A DNA stretch of 33,210 nt from Clostridia bacterium (GTDB lineage: Bacteria; Bacillota; Clostridia; Oscillospirales; CAG-272), in assembly GCA_017631855.1 (NCBI GenBank), contig JAGBSP010000054.1, positions 1-33,210 on the forward strand. Reading direction: 5' to 3'. Position 1 is the first letter of the stretch; the number at the start of each line of letters is the position of its first letter. The notes under the pieces were generated by a model. That model ran no database searches and was not told the DNA's origin. It was given only the letters and a program-made list of their open reading frames with translations. Made by a program: the position numbers and the translations under genes. Of this stretch, positions 25,169 through 32,748 are shown piece by piece.

Positions 25169-25210
25169 TGATTATTTGTGATTATTTGGAGGACTAAAAA
25201 TGATTATTTA
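25169..25210. promoter_or_regulatory. Tandem 10-base direct repeats, candidate DeoR-2 operators
   Basis: TGATTATTTG at 25169-25178 and again immediately at 25179-25188, then TGATTATTTA at 25201-25210. Successive starts are 10 and 22 bases apart, close to one and two helical turns. Direct repeats of about 10 bases are common operators in the DeoR family. They lie 16-57 bases upstream of the DeoR-2 start. Confidence 0.6.
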
Positions 25211-25229
25211 TAAAAATCTTCGTCCTCTA

Positions 25230-25264
25230 TTGACTTTTTGATCAATTTGTGGTTCAATTATAAT
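25230..25264 (+). promoter_or_regulatory. Probable promoter of the SorE-like/PfkB operon, with a TTGATCAA core
   Basis: TTGACT at 25230-25235 and a perfect TATAAT at 25259-25264 are 23 bases apart, too far for one promoter. Alternatives are TTGACT with TTCAAT (17 bases), or TTGATC (25238) with TATAAT (15 bases). The palindrome TTGATCAA at 25238-25245 lies inside the promoter and could be bound by a repressor. Confidence 0.5.
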
Positions 25265-25316
25265 ATAGAAATAAAATTTTGTCAAGAGAGTTGACGAAAA
25301 CAATAGGAGGACTATG

Positions 25317-26570
25317 ATGAAAACTACTGCCGTTCGCCTTTACGGCGCAAACGATCTTCGTACCGAAGAATTTGAACTGCCCGAAATTACCGAAAAAGAG
25401 GTTCTTTTGCGCGTTGTGACCGACTCGCTGTGTACCTCGACCTATAAGGCTGCCGTGCAGGGAGCTGCGCACAAGAGAGTTCCCGACGACGTTGCCGAAA
25501 ATCCCATCATCGTCGGACACGAAATGTGCGGCGAGATCATTCAGGTGGGAGATGCGATCAAGGATCAGTGGAAGGTCGGACAGAAGATCGTCATTCAGCC
25601 CGCGCTGAAGCTGGAGAACAATCACGACGTAGGCTATTCTTTCCCATATATTGGCGGTAACACGGTCTATGCCGTCGTTCCAGAAATCGTGATGGAAAAG
25701 GGCTGTATGATTCCCTATGAGGGCGACAGCTTTTTCAAGGGCTCGCTGACCGAGGCACTTGGCTGTATCGTTCGCGGATATAAGGGATTCTATCACACCG
25801 ACTATACCAACTACGTTCGCACCGACGGTGCAAAGAAGGGCGGTAAGATCGCCATTCTCGGTGGCGCAGGACCGATGGGAATCGGTACGGTGGAGCTTGC
25901 ATTTGGCTATGCGGGCGCATCGCAGGTCGTCGTTACCGACCTCAACGAAGACCGTTTGGCTTACGCTGAGTCGAAGTGCACCGTAGAGAACGCCGCAAAG
26001 CACGGCTGTGCGCTGACCTATCTCAATACCTCGACGCTCGAGGATCCCGTGAAGACGCTCATTGAGATGTCGGACGGCGGATTTGACGACGTGTTCGTGA
26101 TGGTTCCCGTACCCGCCCTCTTTACGATGGCAGAGCAGATCTGTCGCTTTGACGGATGTATCAATTTCTTCGCAGGTCCTGCCGTACATAACCTGCCCGG
26201 TTCGCTCAATCTCTATCGTGTTCATTATGACGGAATTCACGTCGTCGGCACGGCGGGCAGTATTCCCGAGGATACCGTTGACACCATTCGTCTGATCGAG
26301 CAGAATGCCATCAACCCCGGGTGTATCGTTTCTCACATTCTCGGTATGAATGCCGCCATTGATACGCTGATGGCAATGGAGAAGCCGAGCGGAGCAAAGA
26401 AGGTCTGCTACAACGAGCTTGACCTGCCGCTGATCGCGATCGACGAGCTCGCCGAGTGGGGCAAGAAGGATCCGATGTACGCCGAGCTTGACCGCATCGT
26501 CAAGGCAAACGGCGGTCTGTGGTGCGCTGAGGCAGAGAACTATCTGCTTGCAAATTGCCCGAAGATCTAA
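25317..26570 (+). CDS. Medium-chain dehydrogenase resembling L-sorbose-1-phosphate reductase
   Basis: Predicted NAD(P)-dependent oxidoreductase of a sugar phosphate. 417 residues, longer than ordinary zinc dehydrogenases (about 340) and in the range of SorE, which interconverts sorbose 1-phosphate and glucitol 6-phosphate. Catalytic zinc ligands Cys39 (DSLCTSTYKA), His68 and Glu69 (VGHEMCGE); the four-Cys structural zinc lobe is absent. Nucleotide fold AILGGAGPMGIGTVELA. AGGAGG lies 6 bases before ATG 25317; ATG 25314 is also possible. Operon with the PfkB kinase, 11 bases downstream, and divergent from DeoR-2 and the phosphate-ester transporter. The substrate is inferred from family and context only. 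Confidence 0.8.
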   Translation: MKTTAVRLYGANDLRTEEFELPEITEKEVLLRVVTDSLCTSTYKAAVQGAAHKRVPDDVAENPIIVGHEMCGEIIQVGDAIKDQWKVGQKIVIQPALKLENNHDVGYSFPYIGGNTVYAVVPEIVMEKGCMIPYEGDSFFKGSLTEALGCIVRGYKGFYHTDYTNYVRTDGAKKGGKIAILGGAGPMGIGTVELAFGYAGASQVVVTDLNEDRLAYAESKCTVENAAKHGCALTYLNTSTLEDPVKTLIEMSDGGFDDVFVMVPVPALFTMAEQICRFDGCINFFAGPAVHNLPGSLNLYRVHYDGIHVVGTAGSIPEDTVDTIRLIEQNAINPGCIVSHILGMNAAIDTLMAMEKPSGAKKVCYNELDLPLIAIDELAEWGKKDPMYAELDRIVKANGGLWCAEAENYLLANCPKI

Positions 26571-26581
26571 CGGTGAATTCA

Positions 26582-27511
26582 ATGAAAATTATCACCCTAA
26601 CCCTCAACCCTGCCTTTGACGTGCATTGCTTTGTCGAGGATTTTCAGCCCTATCACGAAAATCTTGCAAAGATCACCACGAGCGAGGCGGGTGGCAAGGG
26701 TGTCAATATTTCGCGTGCGTTGACCGTATGCGGAACCGAAAATCTTGCCTTTGTCGTGCTCGGCGAGGAGAACGGAGAAGGTTTTACACGCGCGATGAGT
26801 GCGGATGGGATGACCTATCAAACGATCACGGTGGCGGGAAGAATTCGTGAGAACATCACGATCCATACCGATACCGCTGATGAAACGAGAATCAGCTTTT
26901 CCGGCTTTGACGCGCCCGAGGATCTGCTTGCGCAGGTCGAGGCGCCGCTTCTGCCGATGATCGACAGAGATACAGTGCTCACACTCACGGGACGCAATCC
27001 GTCGGGCGTTGGCATCGTGGAAACCAAGGAAATGCTTCGCCGTTTCATTGCACGCGGCTCGAAGATTGTGATCGACTCTCGTTCCTTTGAGCTTTCCGAC
27101 CTCGTAGAAATGAAGCCTTGGCTCATCAAGCCCAATCAGGAAGAAATTTCCGCCTATCTCGGACGTGAGATTTCCAAGCTCGACGAGGTGGTCGAAGCGG
27201 CAAGAGAGCTTCACGAGGGCGGCATCGAGAACGTGATGATCAGCCTTGGATCCAAGGGCGCTCTGCTCGTATCGGACGAGGGTGTGTTCTCGGCAAGACC
27301 TCCGAGAATCGAGGCGCTTTCCACGATCGGTGCGGGAGATAGCTCGATTGCGGGCTTCCTTGCGGCAACAGCCGAGGGATGTAGCGCAAAGGATTGCCTC
27401 TGCCGAGCGGTCGCCTACGGAACGGCGGCGTGCCTGACCGAAGGAACCAAGCCTCCGCGCCCCGAGGACGTTGCACGCGTGATGGACGAGATCGTGGTGG
27501 AACAAATGTAA
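26582..27511 (+). CDS. PfkB-family sugar-phosphate kinase (1-phosphofructokinase / tagatose-6-phosphate kinase type)
   Basis: Ribokinase-fold kinase that phosphorylates a ketose monophosphate to the bisphosphate. 309 residues, typical of FruK and LacC. The start MKIITLTLNPAFDVHCFV is the diagnostic N-terminus of this branch (TLNPAxD); SEAGGKGVNISRAL binds sugar, KPNQEE is typical, and STIGAGDSSIAGF contains catalytic Asp253. The upstream in-frame start at 26555 overlaps the previous gene and is less likely. The ribosome site is weak (GGTGA), so translation may depend on coupling with the dehydrogenase. Could accept fructose 1-phosphate or tagatose 6-phosphate. Ends in a strong terminator. Confidence 0.88.
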   Translation: MKIITLTLNPAFDVHCFVEDFQPYHENLAKITTSEAGGKGVNISRALTVCGTENLAFVVLGEENGEGFTRAMSADGMTYQTITVAGRIRENITIHTDTADETRISFSGFDAPEDLLAQVEAPLLPMIDRDTVLTLTGRNPSGVGIVETKEMLRRFIARGSKIVIDSRSFELSDLVEMKPWLIKPNQEEISAYLGREISKLDEVVEAARELHEGGIENVMISLGSKGALLVSDEGVFSARPPRIEALSTIGAGDSSIAGFLAATAEGCSAKDCLCRAVAYGTAACLTEGTKPPRPEDVARVMDEIVVEQM

Positions 27512-27514
27512 ATA

Positions 27515-27546
27515 AAAAAACCTTCCCCCGCTGGGGAAGGTTTTTT
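27515..27546. terminator. Bidirectional terminator after the PfkB gene
   Basis: AAAAAACCTTCCCC, loop CGCT, GGGGAAGGTTTTTT; a 14-bp perfect stem. It also faces the minus-strand gene ending at 27559. Confidence 0.92.
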
Positions 27547-27558
27547 ATGCCATTTTTT

Positions 27559-28020
27559 TTACAAATAATTCTTCATTCGCTCGACCGAGTCTTCCATAAA
27601 GGCGACGGTTTCGCGTGCGAGTTTGAGCGAGCGCTCGGAGCAGTGCTTGTTTTCGTATTCATGAATGAGCTTGGTGTTCTCGGTGATGCCCATTGTCGCG
27701 CCCTCGATCATCATTTGCGCAATGTGCGAGTCGGTGGAGTCCATCATCGTGTTCATTGCCATTCCCATCTTGGCGCCGAGCTTTGCGAGAATGTTTTCTT
27801 CTTTCGGATCGTTGCCCGCCGAGGTGATTTCATTTGCAATTTCCTTGGCAAATTCCTCGTAGCGGTTGAGCTCTGCCGTCAGCTCCTGGCGAAGTTCCTT
27901 TCCGGTGACCTTCGGCATAATATTGACGATTGCATCCGAACCCATTTTTACGTTTTTATACAGCTCGCCTAAGAATTCCTGCGTGCTGTTTTTTTCGTTT
28001 GTTTCCATAAAAGTATTCAT
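27559..28020 (-). CDS. Helical protein of unknown function
   Basis: 153 residues, not recognised. The sequence is almost entirely amphipathic helix with few Pro or Gly, suggesting a four-helix bundle. It is rich in Met (KLGAKMGMAMNTMMDS and IAQMMIEGATMGI) and has Glu/His positions (SHIAQMM, HEYENKHCSE) that recall ferritin-like bundles, but I cannot identify a metal site. No signal peptide or membrane segment. The start is ATG 28020 (5 bases after GGAGG) or the adjacent ATG 28023 (2 bases). The open frame continues further upstream, but without a ribosome site. Divergent from the DUF4317 gene; a common control region of 124 bases lies between. Confidence 0.7.
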   Translation of the reverse strand: MNTFMETNEKNSTQEFLGELYKNVKMGSDAIVNIMPKVTGKELRQELTAELNRYEEFAKEIANEITSAGNDPKEENILAKLGAKMGMAMNTMMDSTDSHIAQMMIEGATMGITENTKLIHEYENKHCSERSLKLARETVAFMEDSVERMKNYL

Positions 28021-28082
28021 CATAGCCTCCGTATAAAAATTTTGACTCGATGTTATTTTTTCCGAAAAGCGACGAAGAATAC

Positions 28083-28111
28083 TTGCAAAAAAGAGGAATT
28101 TATGGTAAAAT
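28083..28111 (+). promoter_or_regulatory. Promoter of the DUF4317 gene
   Basis: TTGCAA (28083-28088), 17 bases, TAAAAT (28106-28111), about 33 bases upstream of the ATG. One to two mismatches per hexamer. Confidence 0.6.
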
Positions 28112-28144
28112 AAAAACGATAAATTTTGAAAATTGAGGTAGGTT

Positions 28145-29266
28145 ATGAACGAAAAAGAGCTTGCCGAGCTCCGTCGGAGATATCGGCACGATAAAAGTAA
28201 TATCACACACGTTCGCGGTTGCTTCGTGAACGAAAAAAAGGAGATCATTTCGGAATTTGAGCAGAGCCTCGGAATGATCTCGGAGGATGATGCCGATGAT
28301 ATTCTCTCGCTGATGCGCAAGAGTCTTTCGGGAGTGATCGGACGAAATCTTTTGGAAATCGAATTTTCGACCGCGCAGGTGATGGAGAGCGAGGAGCACA
28401 AGCTTCTTTCGGTGCTCCGCGCGACAAAATGCGCCGATGCCGACAGCCGACGCGCACTCTTTGAGAAGATCGCGGGCTCTCTCGAGCACGACGGAAGCTA
28501 CGTCATTCTGCTCGCGCACGAGCGATACGATGTTCCCGCCCACGGTGCGGACGGGGAAGAGAAGCCGTCCGAGAGCGTATTCTCCTATATCCATTGCGCG
28601 ATTTGCCCGATCAAGGCGTCGCGCCCCGTGCTCAGCTATTATTTTCCCGGCAACTGTATGAGAAGTATTACGGCGGATTGCTCGCTCTCCTCGCCGCTGC
28701 TTGGCTTTACCTTCCCCGCGTTTGAAAACGGGGGTGCGAATATCTACAAGGCAATGTACTATGCCAAGGATCTGAAAAACAATCACAAGGAGCTTTCCGA
28801 GGCACTCTTTGCGTCCGAGATCCCGATGCCTGCCGCCGAGCAGAAGGCAACCTTCGGCGCAATTCTGGAAACGGCAATGGCAGAGGATTGCTCACTGCGC
28901 GTTGTCCGCGCGGTACATACGCAGATGTGTCAGCTGATCGAAGCATATAAGGAAGAGCCGACCGAAGAGCCGTTGAAGGTGACCAAGGACGACGCGGCAG
29001 AGATGCTTCGCGTTTGCTCGGTGCCCGAAGAGAGGGTGACACTCTTTGAGGAGAAATTTACCGAAGCCTTTGGCGAGAATGCTGAAATTCATCCCAAAAC
29101 GGTTGCCGAGAGCAAGCGGTTGAAGGTCAAGACCCCCGAGGTTTCGATCACGGTTGCTGAGGGATGTGGAGAACGCCTTGAAACGAGAGTGATCGACGGC
29201 GTGCGCTATCTCTTGATCCGTGCCGACGGCGACGTCGAGGTCAATGGAGTTAACATTCAGATGTAA
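28145..29266 (+). CDS. DUF4317-family protein
   Basis: 373 residues. The N-terminus MNEKELAELRRRYRHDKSNITHVRGCFVNEKKEIISEF matches what I know of DUF4317 proteins, widespread in Firmicutes and of unknown function. A predicted cytosolic protein: mixed alpha/beta, Cys residues at HCAICP, no membrane segment or signal peptide. The C-terminus (SITVAEGCGERLETRVIDG) may be a small beta domain. GAGGTAGG lies just before the ATG. Single gene, with its own promoter and terminator. The function is not known, and the neighbours do not show one. Confidence 0.8.
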   Translation: MNEKELAELRRRYRHDKSNITHVRGCFVNEKKEIISEFEQSLGMISEDDADDILSLMRKSLSGVIGRNLLEIEFSTAQVMESEEHKLLSVLRATKCADADSRRALFEKIAGSLEHDGSYVILLAHERYDVPAHGADGEEKPSESVFSYIHCAICPIKASRPVLSYYFPGNCMRSITADCSLSSPLLGFTFPAFENGGANIYKAMYYAKDLKNNHKELSEALFASEIPMPAAEQKATFGAILETAMAEDCSLRVVRAVHTQMCQLIEAYKEEPTEEPLKVTKDDAAEMLRVCSVPEERVTLFEEKFTEAFGENAEIHPKTVAESKRLKVKTPEVSITVAEGCGERLETRVIDGVRYLLIRADGDVEVNGVNIQM

Positions 29267-29268
29267 AT

Positions 29269-29298
29269 AAAAAAAGCCAAGATTTCTTGGCTTTTTTT
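29269..29298. terminator. Bidirectional terminator between the DUF4317 gene and DeoR-3
   Basis: AAAAAAAGCCAAGA pairs with TCTTGGCTTTTTTT around a tiny loop. It overlaps the stop codon of DeoR-3 on the minus strand. Confidence 0.85.
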
Positions 29299-30013
29299 AT
29301 TTCTCCCACGGGAGTGCTGTGTTGCAGATCACACCCGTGATATCGTCCTTATGGCAGACCGAAAAAATTCGTCGTTCTCCGATTTTAGAATCGTCGCAGA
29401 GAAAATATTGGCGTGCCGATCGCGCGATCATAATGCGGCGCAGTGCGGTTTCCTCTTCGGACGAATCGGTGATCTCTCCGTCCTCGGTGATCGCTTGGCT
29501 GGAAAAGAAGAGAAGATCGGCAGAAACCGAGCGCAAATAATTTTCTGCAGCAGGACCTACGAGGGTTTGCTCCACCTTGGAATAGGTGCCGCCCGTGCAG
29601 AAGAGCTCACAGTTCGATCCGCCGTATTCGGAAAAGATTTTGACGTTGTGGGTGATGATCTTCAAATTTTTTCGGTGACCGAGATATTTCATCATTCGGC
29701 GCACGGTCGACGAGGCATCGAGAAAGAGTGTGTCTCCGTCGTGCACCAGCTCGGCGGCGCGTCGTGCAATTTCTTCCTTGACGGCAGAATGATCTCCGTC
29801 GCGCAGATCGATCGGAATCGAGCTGTTTTGATAGCGGGAGAGCAACACACCGCCGTAAACGCGCTTCACAAGTCCCTTGTTTTCCAAGGATTCAATATCG
29901 CGTCGAATCGATGCTTCGCTGACGAACAGCTCGCGCGCAAGCTCACGGACCGACGAGGATTTCTTTCGTTCCAAAATGGCAATGATCTTTTCCTGACGTT
30001 CAAATTGGATCAT
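29297..30013 (-). CDS. DeoR-family transcriptional regulator 3
   Basis: Predicted sugar- or glycerol-phosphate-responsive repressor. 238 residues. HTH: SVRELARELFVSEASIRRDI, wing RVYGGVLL. Sensor: TLFLDASSTVRRMM, KIITHNVKIFSEY, ADLLFFSSQAITEDGEI, FLCDDSKIGERR. AAGGAG lies 7 bases before the ATG at 30013. Divergent from the GpsA-like gene, its likely target. The family includes GlpR, which senses glycerol 3-phosphate and would suit a GpsA-like target, but the effector cannot be read from sequence. Same motif layout as DeoR-1 (both have TDSS near the end of the sensor). Confidence 0.93.
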   Translation of the reverse strand: MIQFERQEKIIAILERKKSSSVRELARELFVSEASIRRDIESLENKGLVKRVYGGVLLSRYQNSSIPIDLRDGDHSAVKEEIARRAAELVHDGDTLFLDASSTVRRMMKYLGHRKNLKIITHNVKIFSEYGGSNCELFCTGGTYSKVEQTLVGPAAENYLRSVSADLLFFSSQAITEDGEITDSSEEETALRRIMIARSARQYFLCDDSKIGERRIFSVCHKDDITGVICNTALPWEK

Positions 30014-30100
30014 ATCGAGTCTCCTTTATGTAATAAAATGAAAAAGTTTGAAATAGTTTTCTTCTTCTGCGTGACAAAGCTTCAATTTTCGCAACACCGC

Positions 30101-30129
30101 TTGACAGGCTTTGAAAAAACGAGTATAAT
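30101..30129 (+). promoter_or_regulatory. Perfect consensus promoter of the GpsA-like gene
   Basis: TTGACA (30101-30106), 17 bases, TATAAT (30124-30129). Both hexamers are consensus. The predicted leader of about 90 bases contains the TTGATCAA site. Confidence 0.88.
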
Positions 30130-30150
30130 TGGCTTATAGGAATGAAAAAA

Positions 30151-30201
30151 TTGATCAAATAAATTGTATCACAGTTTGATGAGTTTTGCAAGAGTTATCA
30201 A
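30151..30201. promoter_or_regulatory. TTGATCAA site and further TTTGAT/ATCAAA half-sites, candidate DeoR-3 operator
   Basis: TTGATCAA at 30151-30158, TTTGAT at 30175-30180, and ATCAAA at 30197-30202 (overlapping the end of this span). All lie downstream of the strong promoter, where a bound repressor would block transcription. The same palindromic core is found beside DeoR-1 and DeoR-2. Inference. Confidence 0.5.
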
Positions 30202-30227
30202 ATATTTTTAAGTATGGAGAAGAGAAT

Positions 30228-31274
30228 ATGGCAATCGTAACGATCATTGGTGCCGGAATGATGGGCTCGGCGCTCGCATTTCCCGCAAGAGAAAATCAAA
30301 ATGAGGTTCGTTTGGTTGGAACGCATCTTGACCGCGAAATTATTGAAAAGAGCAGAGAAACGGGCCGCCACCCGAAGTTTCAGAAGGATTTTCCCGCGGG
30401 TGTGAAATATTATCAGATCGAAGAAATGGAAGAAGCGATCGCGGGCTCGGATGTGATCATTGGTGGCGTAAGCAGCTTTGGTGTCGATTGGTTTGGTGAC
30501 GTGGTTCTTCCGAAGATTCCCGACGAGATTCCCGTGATCAGCGTGACGAAGGGTCTTTGGGATACGCCTGAGGGCAAGCTTCTTTGCTACCCCGAGGTAT
30601 GGCAGGAGAAGTTGGACGCGCTTGGAAAGAAGAACGTTCTTTGTGCCATTGGCGGTCCTTGCACGAGCTATGAGCTTGTTGCACACGATCAGACCGAGGT
30701 TGCATTCTGCGGAAACGATCTTGAGGTGCTCAAAAAGATCAAGAAAATGATGGCAACCGACTATTATCATATCAGCCTTTCGACCGACGTGATCGGTATT
30801 GAGAGTGCCGTGGCGCTCAAGAACGGCTATGCGCTTGCCATTGCACTGACCATTGGATTGAACCAAAAGGAATTTGGCATCGACAGTGAGCTGCATTTCA
30901 ACTCTCAGGCGGCGATCTTCGGACAGAGTGTCAAGGAAATGTCGAGACTTTTGGATTTTCAGGGCGCGGGAAGCCTTGACAATCTCGCGGTCGGTGCGGG
31001 GGATCTTTACGTGACGGTTTACGGAGGACGCACGCGTCTTGTGGGAATTCTACTCGGACGCGGATTGAACATTGACGAGGCAAGGGAAGAGCTTGCGGGT
31101 GTGACGCTCGAGTCGCTCGTGGTTGCCGTTCGCGTGGCACGCGCTGTCAAGAAGAACGCGGAGCGTGGAATTCTCAACCCCGCCGATTTCCCGCTTCTTT
31201 TGCACGTCGACGAGATTTTGACCGAAAAGAAGCCTGTTAACCTTCCTTGGGAAGAGTTTACCTTTGAAAAATAA
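30228..31274 (+). CDS. Glycerol-3-phosphate dehydrogenase (NAD(P)+)-like protein
   Basis: Cytosolic Rossmann-fold oxidoreductase, predicted to interconvert dihydroxyacetone phosphate and glycerol 3-phosphate or a similar pair. 348 residues (GpsA about 335). Nucleotide motif IGAGMMGSALAF (residues 7-18). SVTKGLWDTPEG, AIGGPCTSYELVA, ALKNGYALAIAL and GAGDLYVTVYGGRTR line up with GpsA blocks, but the usual GPSFA, GLGDLVLT and SRN(R)xFG are altered, so this is a divergent member. GGAG lies 8 bases before ATG 30228. Single gene with a strong promoter, divergent from DeoR-3. Whether it serves lipid synthesis or catabolism of another phosphorylated compound is open. Confidence 0.82.
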   Translation: MAIVTIIGAGMMGSALAFPARENQNEVRLVGTHLDREIIEKSRETGRHPKFQKDFPAGVKYYQIEEMEEAIAGSDVIIGGVSSFGVDWFGDVVLPKIPDEIPVISVTKGLWDTPEGKLLCYPEVWQEKLDALGKKNVLCAIGGPCTSYELVAHDQTEVAFCGNDLEVLKKIKKMMATDYYHISLSTDVIGIESAVALKNGYALAIALTIGLNQKEFGIDSELHFNSQAAIFGQSVKEMSRLLDFQGAGSLDNLAVGAGDLYVTVYGGRTRLVGILLGRGLNIDEAREELAGVTLESLVVAVRVARAVKKNAERGILNPADFPLLLHVDEILTEKKPVNLPWEEFTFEK

Positions 31275-31279
31275 AACGA

Positions 31280-31307
31280 AAGCGAGTCGAAATCGGCTCG
31301 CTTTTTT
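31280..31307 (+). terminator. Terminator of the GpsA-like gene
   Basis: AAGCGAGTCG, loop AAAT, CGGCTCGCTT (one G-T pair), then a run of T. Confidence 0.88.
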
Positions 31308-31357
31308 ATAATTTTGCATAAAAAATGAAAAAAAGATATTTTTTTAACAAATAGGTC

Positions 31358-31386
31358 TTGATATATTTCAAAGTTTGTGGTATATT
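31358..31386 (+). promoter_or_regulatory. Promoter of pgk
   Basis: TTGATA (31358-31363), 17 bases, TATATT (31381-31386), about 45 bases upstream of the pgk start. Confidence 0.75.
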
Positions 31387-31431
31387 ATTAAATGGTAAAA
31401 AATGAAATTTTTTGAAAGGTGGATCTTTATA

Positions 31432-32727
31432 ATGACCTACAACAAGAAAACCATTGAAGACATTGACGTTGCCGGCAAGCGAGTTCTCGTTCGTTGCGAC
31501 TTCAACGTTCCGCTCAAGGATGGCGTGATCACCTCCGATAAGAGAATCGTTGGCGCGCTTCCTACCATTAAGTACCTTCTCGACAAGGGCGCAAAGGTAA
31601 TTCTTTGCTCTCACATGGGCAAGCCCCACTCGATCTTTACCGAGGGCTTTGGTCTGACCAAGAAGGAAAAGAAGAAGGTTGAGGCTCTTCCCGCAGAGGA
31701 GCAGGCAGCTGCAACGGCTGACCTCCTCAAGAAGGCTCTTGACGACAAGAAGAAGTTTACGCTTCGCCCCGTTGCTGACAGACTCAACGAGCTGCTCGGC
31801 GGCAAGGTGACCTTTGCCGAGGACATCATCGGTGAGGACGCAAAGGCGAAGGTTGCCGCTCTCAAGGAGGGTGAGGCAGTTCTGATTGAGAACGTTCGCT
31901 TTGATGCTCGTGAAACCAAGAACGGCGCAGATTTCGCAAAGGAGCTTGCTTCTTTTGCTGAGGTTTACGTGAACGATGCGTTTGGCTCGGCTCACCGCGC
32001 ACACGCTTCGACCGCAGGTGTTGCTGACTATCTGCCCGCTGTTTGCGGATACCTGATCCAGAAGGAGATCTCGGTGATGGGTAAGGCTCTGGCTGATCCC
32101 GCACGTCCCTTCGTTGCGATCCTTGGCGGTGCTAAGGTTTCGGACAAGATCGGCGTTATCAACAACCTTCTTGAAAAGGTTGATACCCTCATCATCGGTG
32201 GCGGTATGGCATACACCTTCTTCAAGGCAGCAGGTCACGACGTTGGAACCTCTCTCTGTGAGGAGGACAAGGTTGACCTCGCAAACGAAATGGTTGCAAA
32301 GGCTGAGGCTAAGGGCGTAAAGTTCCTGCTTCCCATTGACAACCGCGTTGGTAAGGAATACGATGAAAACACCGAGCACATGCTCGTGAACTCCGACGAC
32401 ATTCCCGATGGTTGGATGGGTCTGGATATCGGACCTGCAACCGAGAAGCTGTTTGCTGAGGCAATTCAGGGCGCGGGCACGGTTGTTTGGAACGGACCGA
32501 TGGGTGTTTCCGAGTGGAAGAACTTCGCTTCGGGTACCGAGTCTGTTGCAAAGGCAGTCGCTGAGAGCGGCGCAATCTCGATCATCGGTGGCGGTGACTC
32601 GGCAGCAGCAGTTGAGAAGCTTGGCTATGCTGACAAGATGACGCACATCTCCACGGGCGGCGGCGCATCTCTCGAGTTCCTCGAGGGCAAGGAGCTTCCC
32701 GGCATTGCTTGCCTGCTCGACGCGTAA
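31432..32727 (+). CDS. pgk: Phosphoglycerate kinase
   Basis: Glycolytic enzyme moving phosphate from 1,3-bisphosphoglycerate to ADP. 431 residues against about 395 in the family. Signature [15 protein letters not shown] (residues 17-31), SHMGKPH (60-66), [39 protein letters not shown] and the C-terminal [14 protein letters not shown] and [13 protein letters not shown] are all intact. The extra length is a charged, Lys/Glu/Ala-rich insertion at about residues 67-108, between the SHMGKP loop and [12 protein letters not shown] 31432 follows AAAGGTGG; an in-frame ATG at 31402 lacks a ribosome site. tpiA follows after a repeat element. Very sure. Confidence 0.97.
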   Translation: MTYNKKTIEDIDVAGKRVLVRCDFNVPLKDGVITSDKRIVGALPTIKYLLDKGAKVILCSHMGKPHSIFTEGFGLTKKEKKKVEALPAEEQAAATADLLKKALDDKKKFTLRPVADRLNELLGGKVTFAEDIIGEDAKAKVAALKEGEAVLIENVRFDARETKNGADFAKELASFAEVYVNDAFGSAHRAHASTAGVADYLPAVCGYLIQKEISVMGKALADPARPFVAILGGAKVSDKIGVINNLLEKVDTLIIGGGMAYTFFKAAGHDVGTSLCEEDKVDLANEMVAKAEAKGVKFLLPIDNRVGKEYDENTEHMLVNSDDIPDGWMGLDIGPATEKLFAEAIQGAGTVVWNGPMGVSEWKNFASGTESVAKAVAESGAISIIGGGDSAAAVEKLGYADKMTHISTGGGASLEFLEGKELPGIACLLDA

Positions 32728-32748
32728 GTCAAAAAGGAAAGTTTTCGC

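Noticed and set aside
25230-25235. Simple TTGACT/TATAAT promoter for the SorE-like gene
   Set aside because: The spacer would be 23 bases; reported as an uncertain promoter with alternatives.
28021-28401. Upstream extension of the minus-strand helical protein to 280 residues
   Set aside because: The extension overlaps the beginning of the DUF4317 gene, is of different composition, and the GGAGG ribosome site lies at the shorter start.
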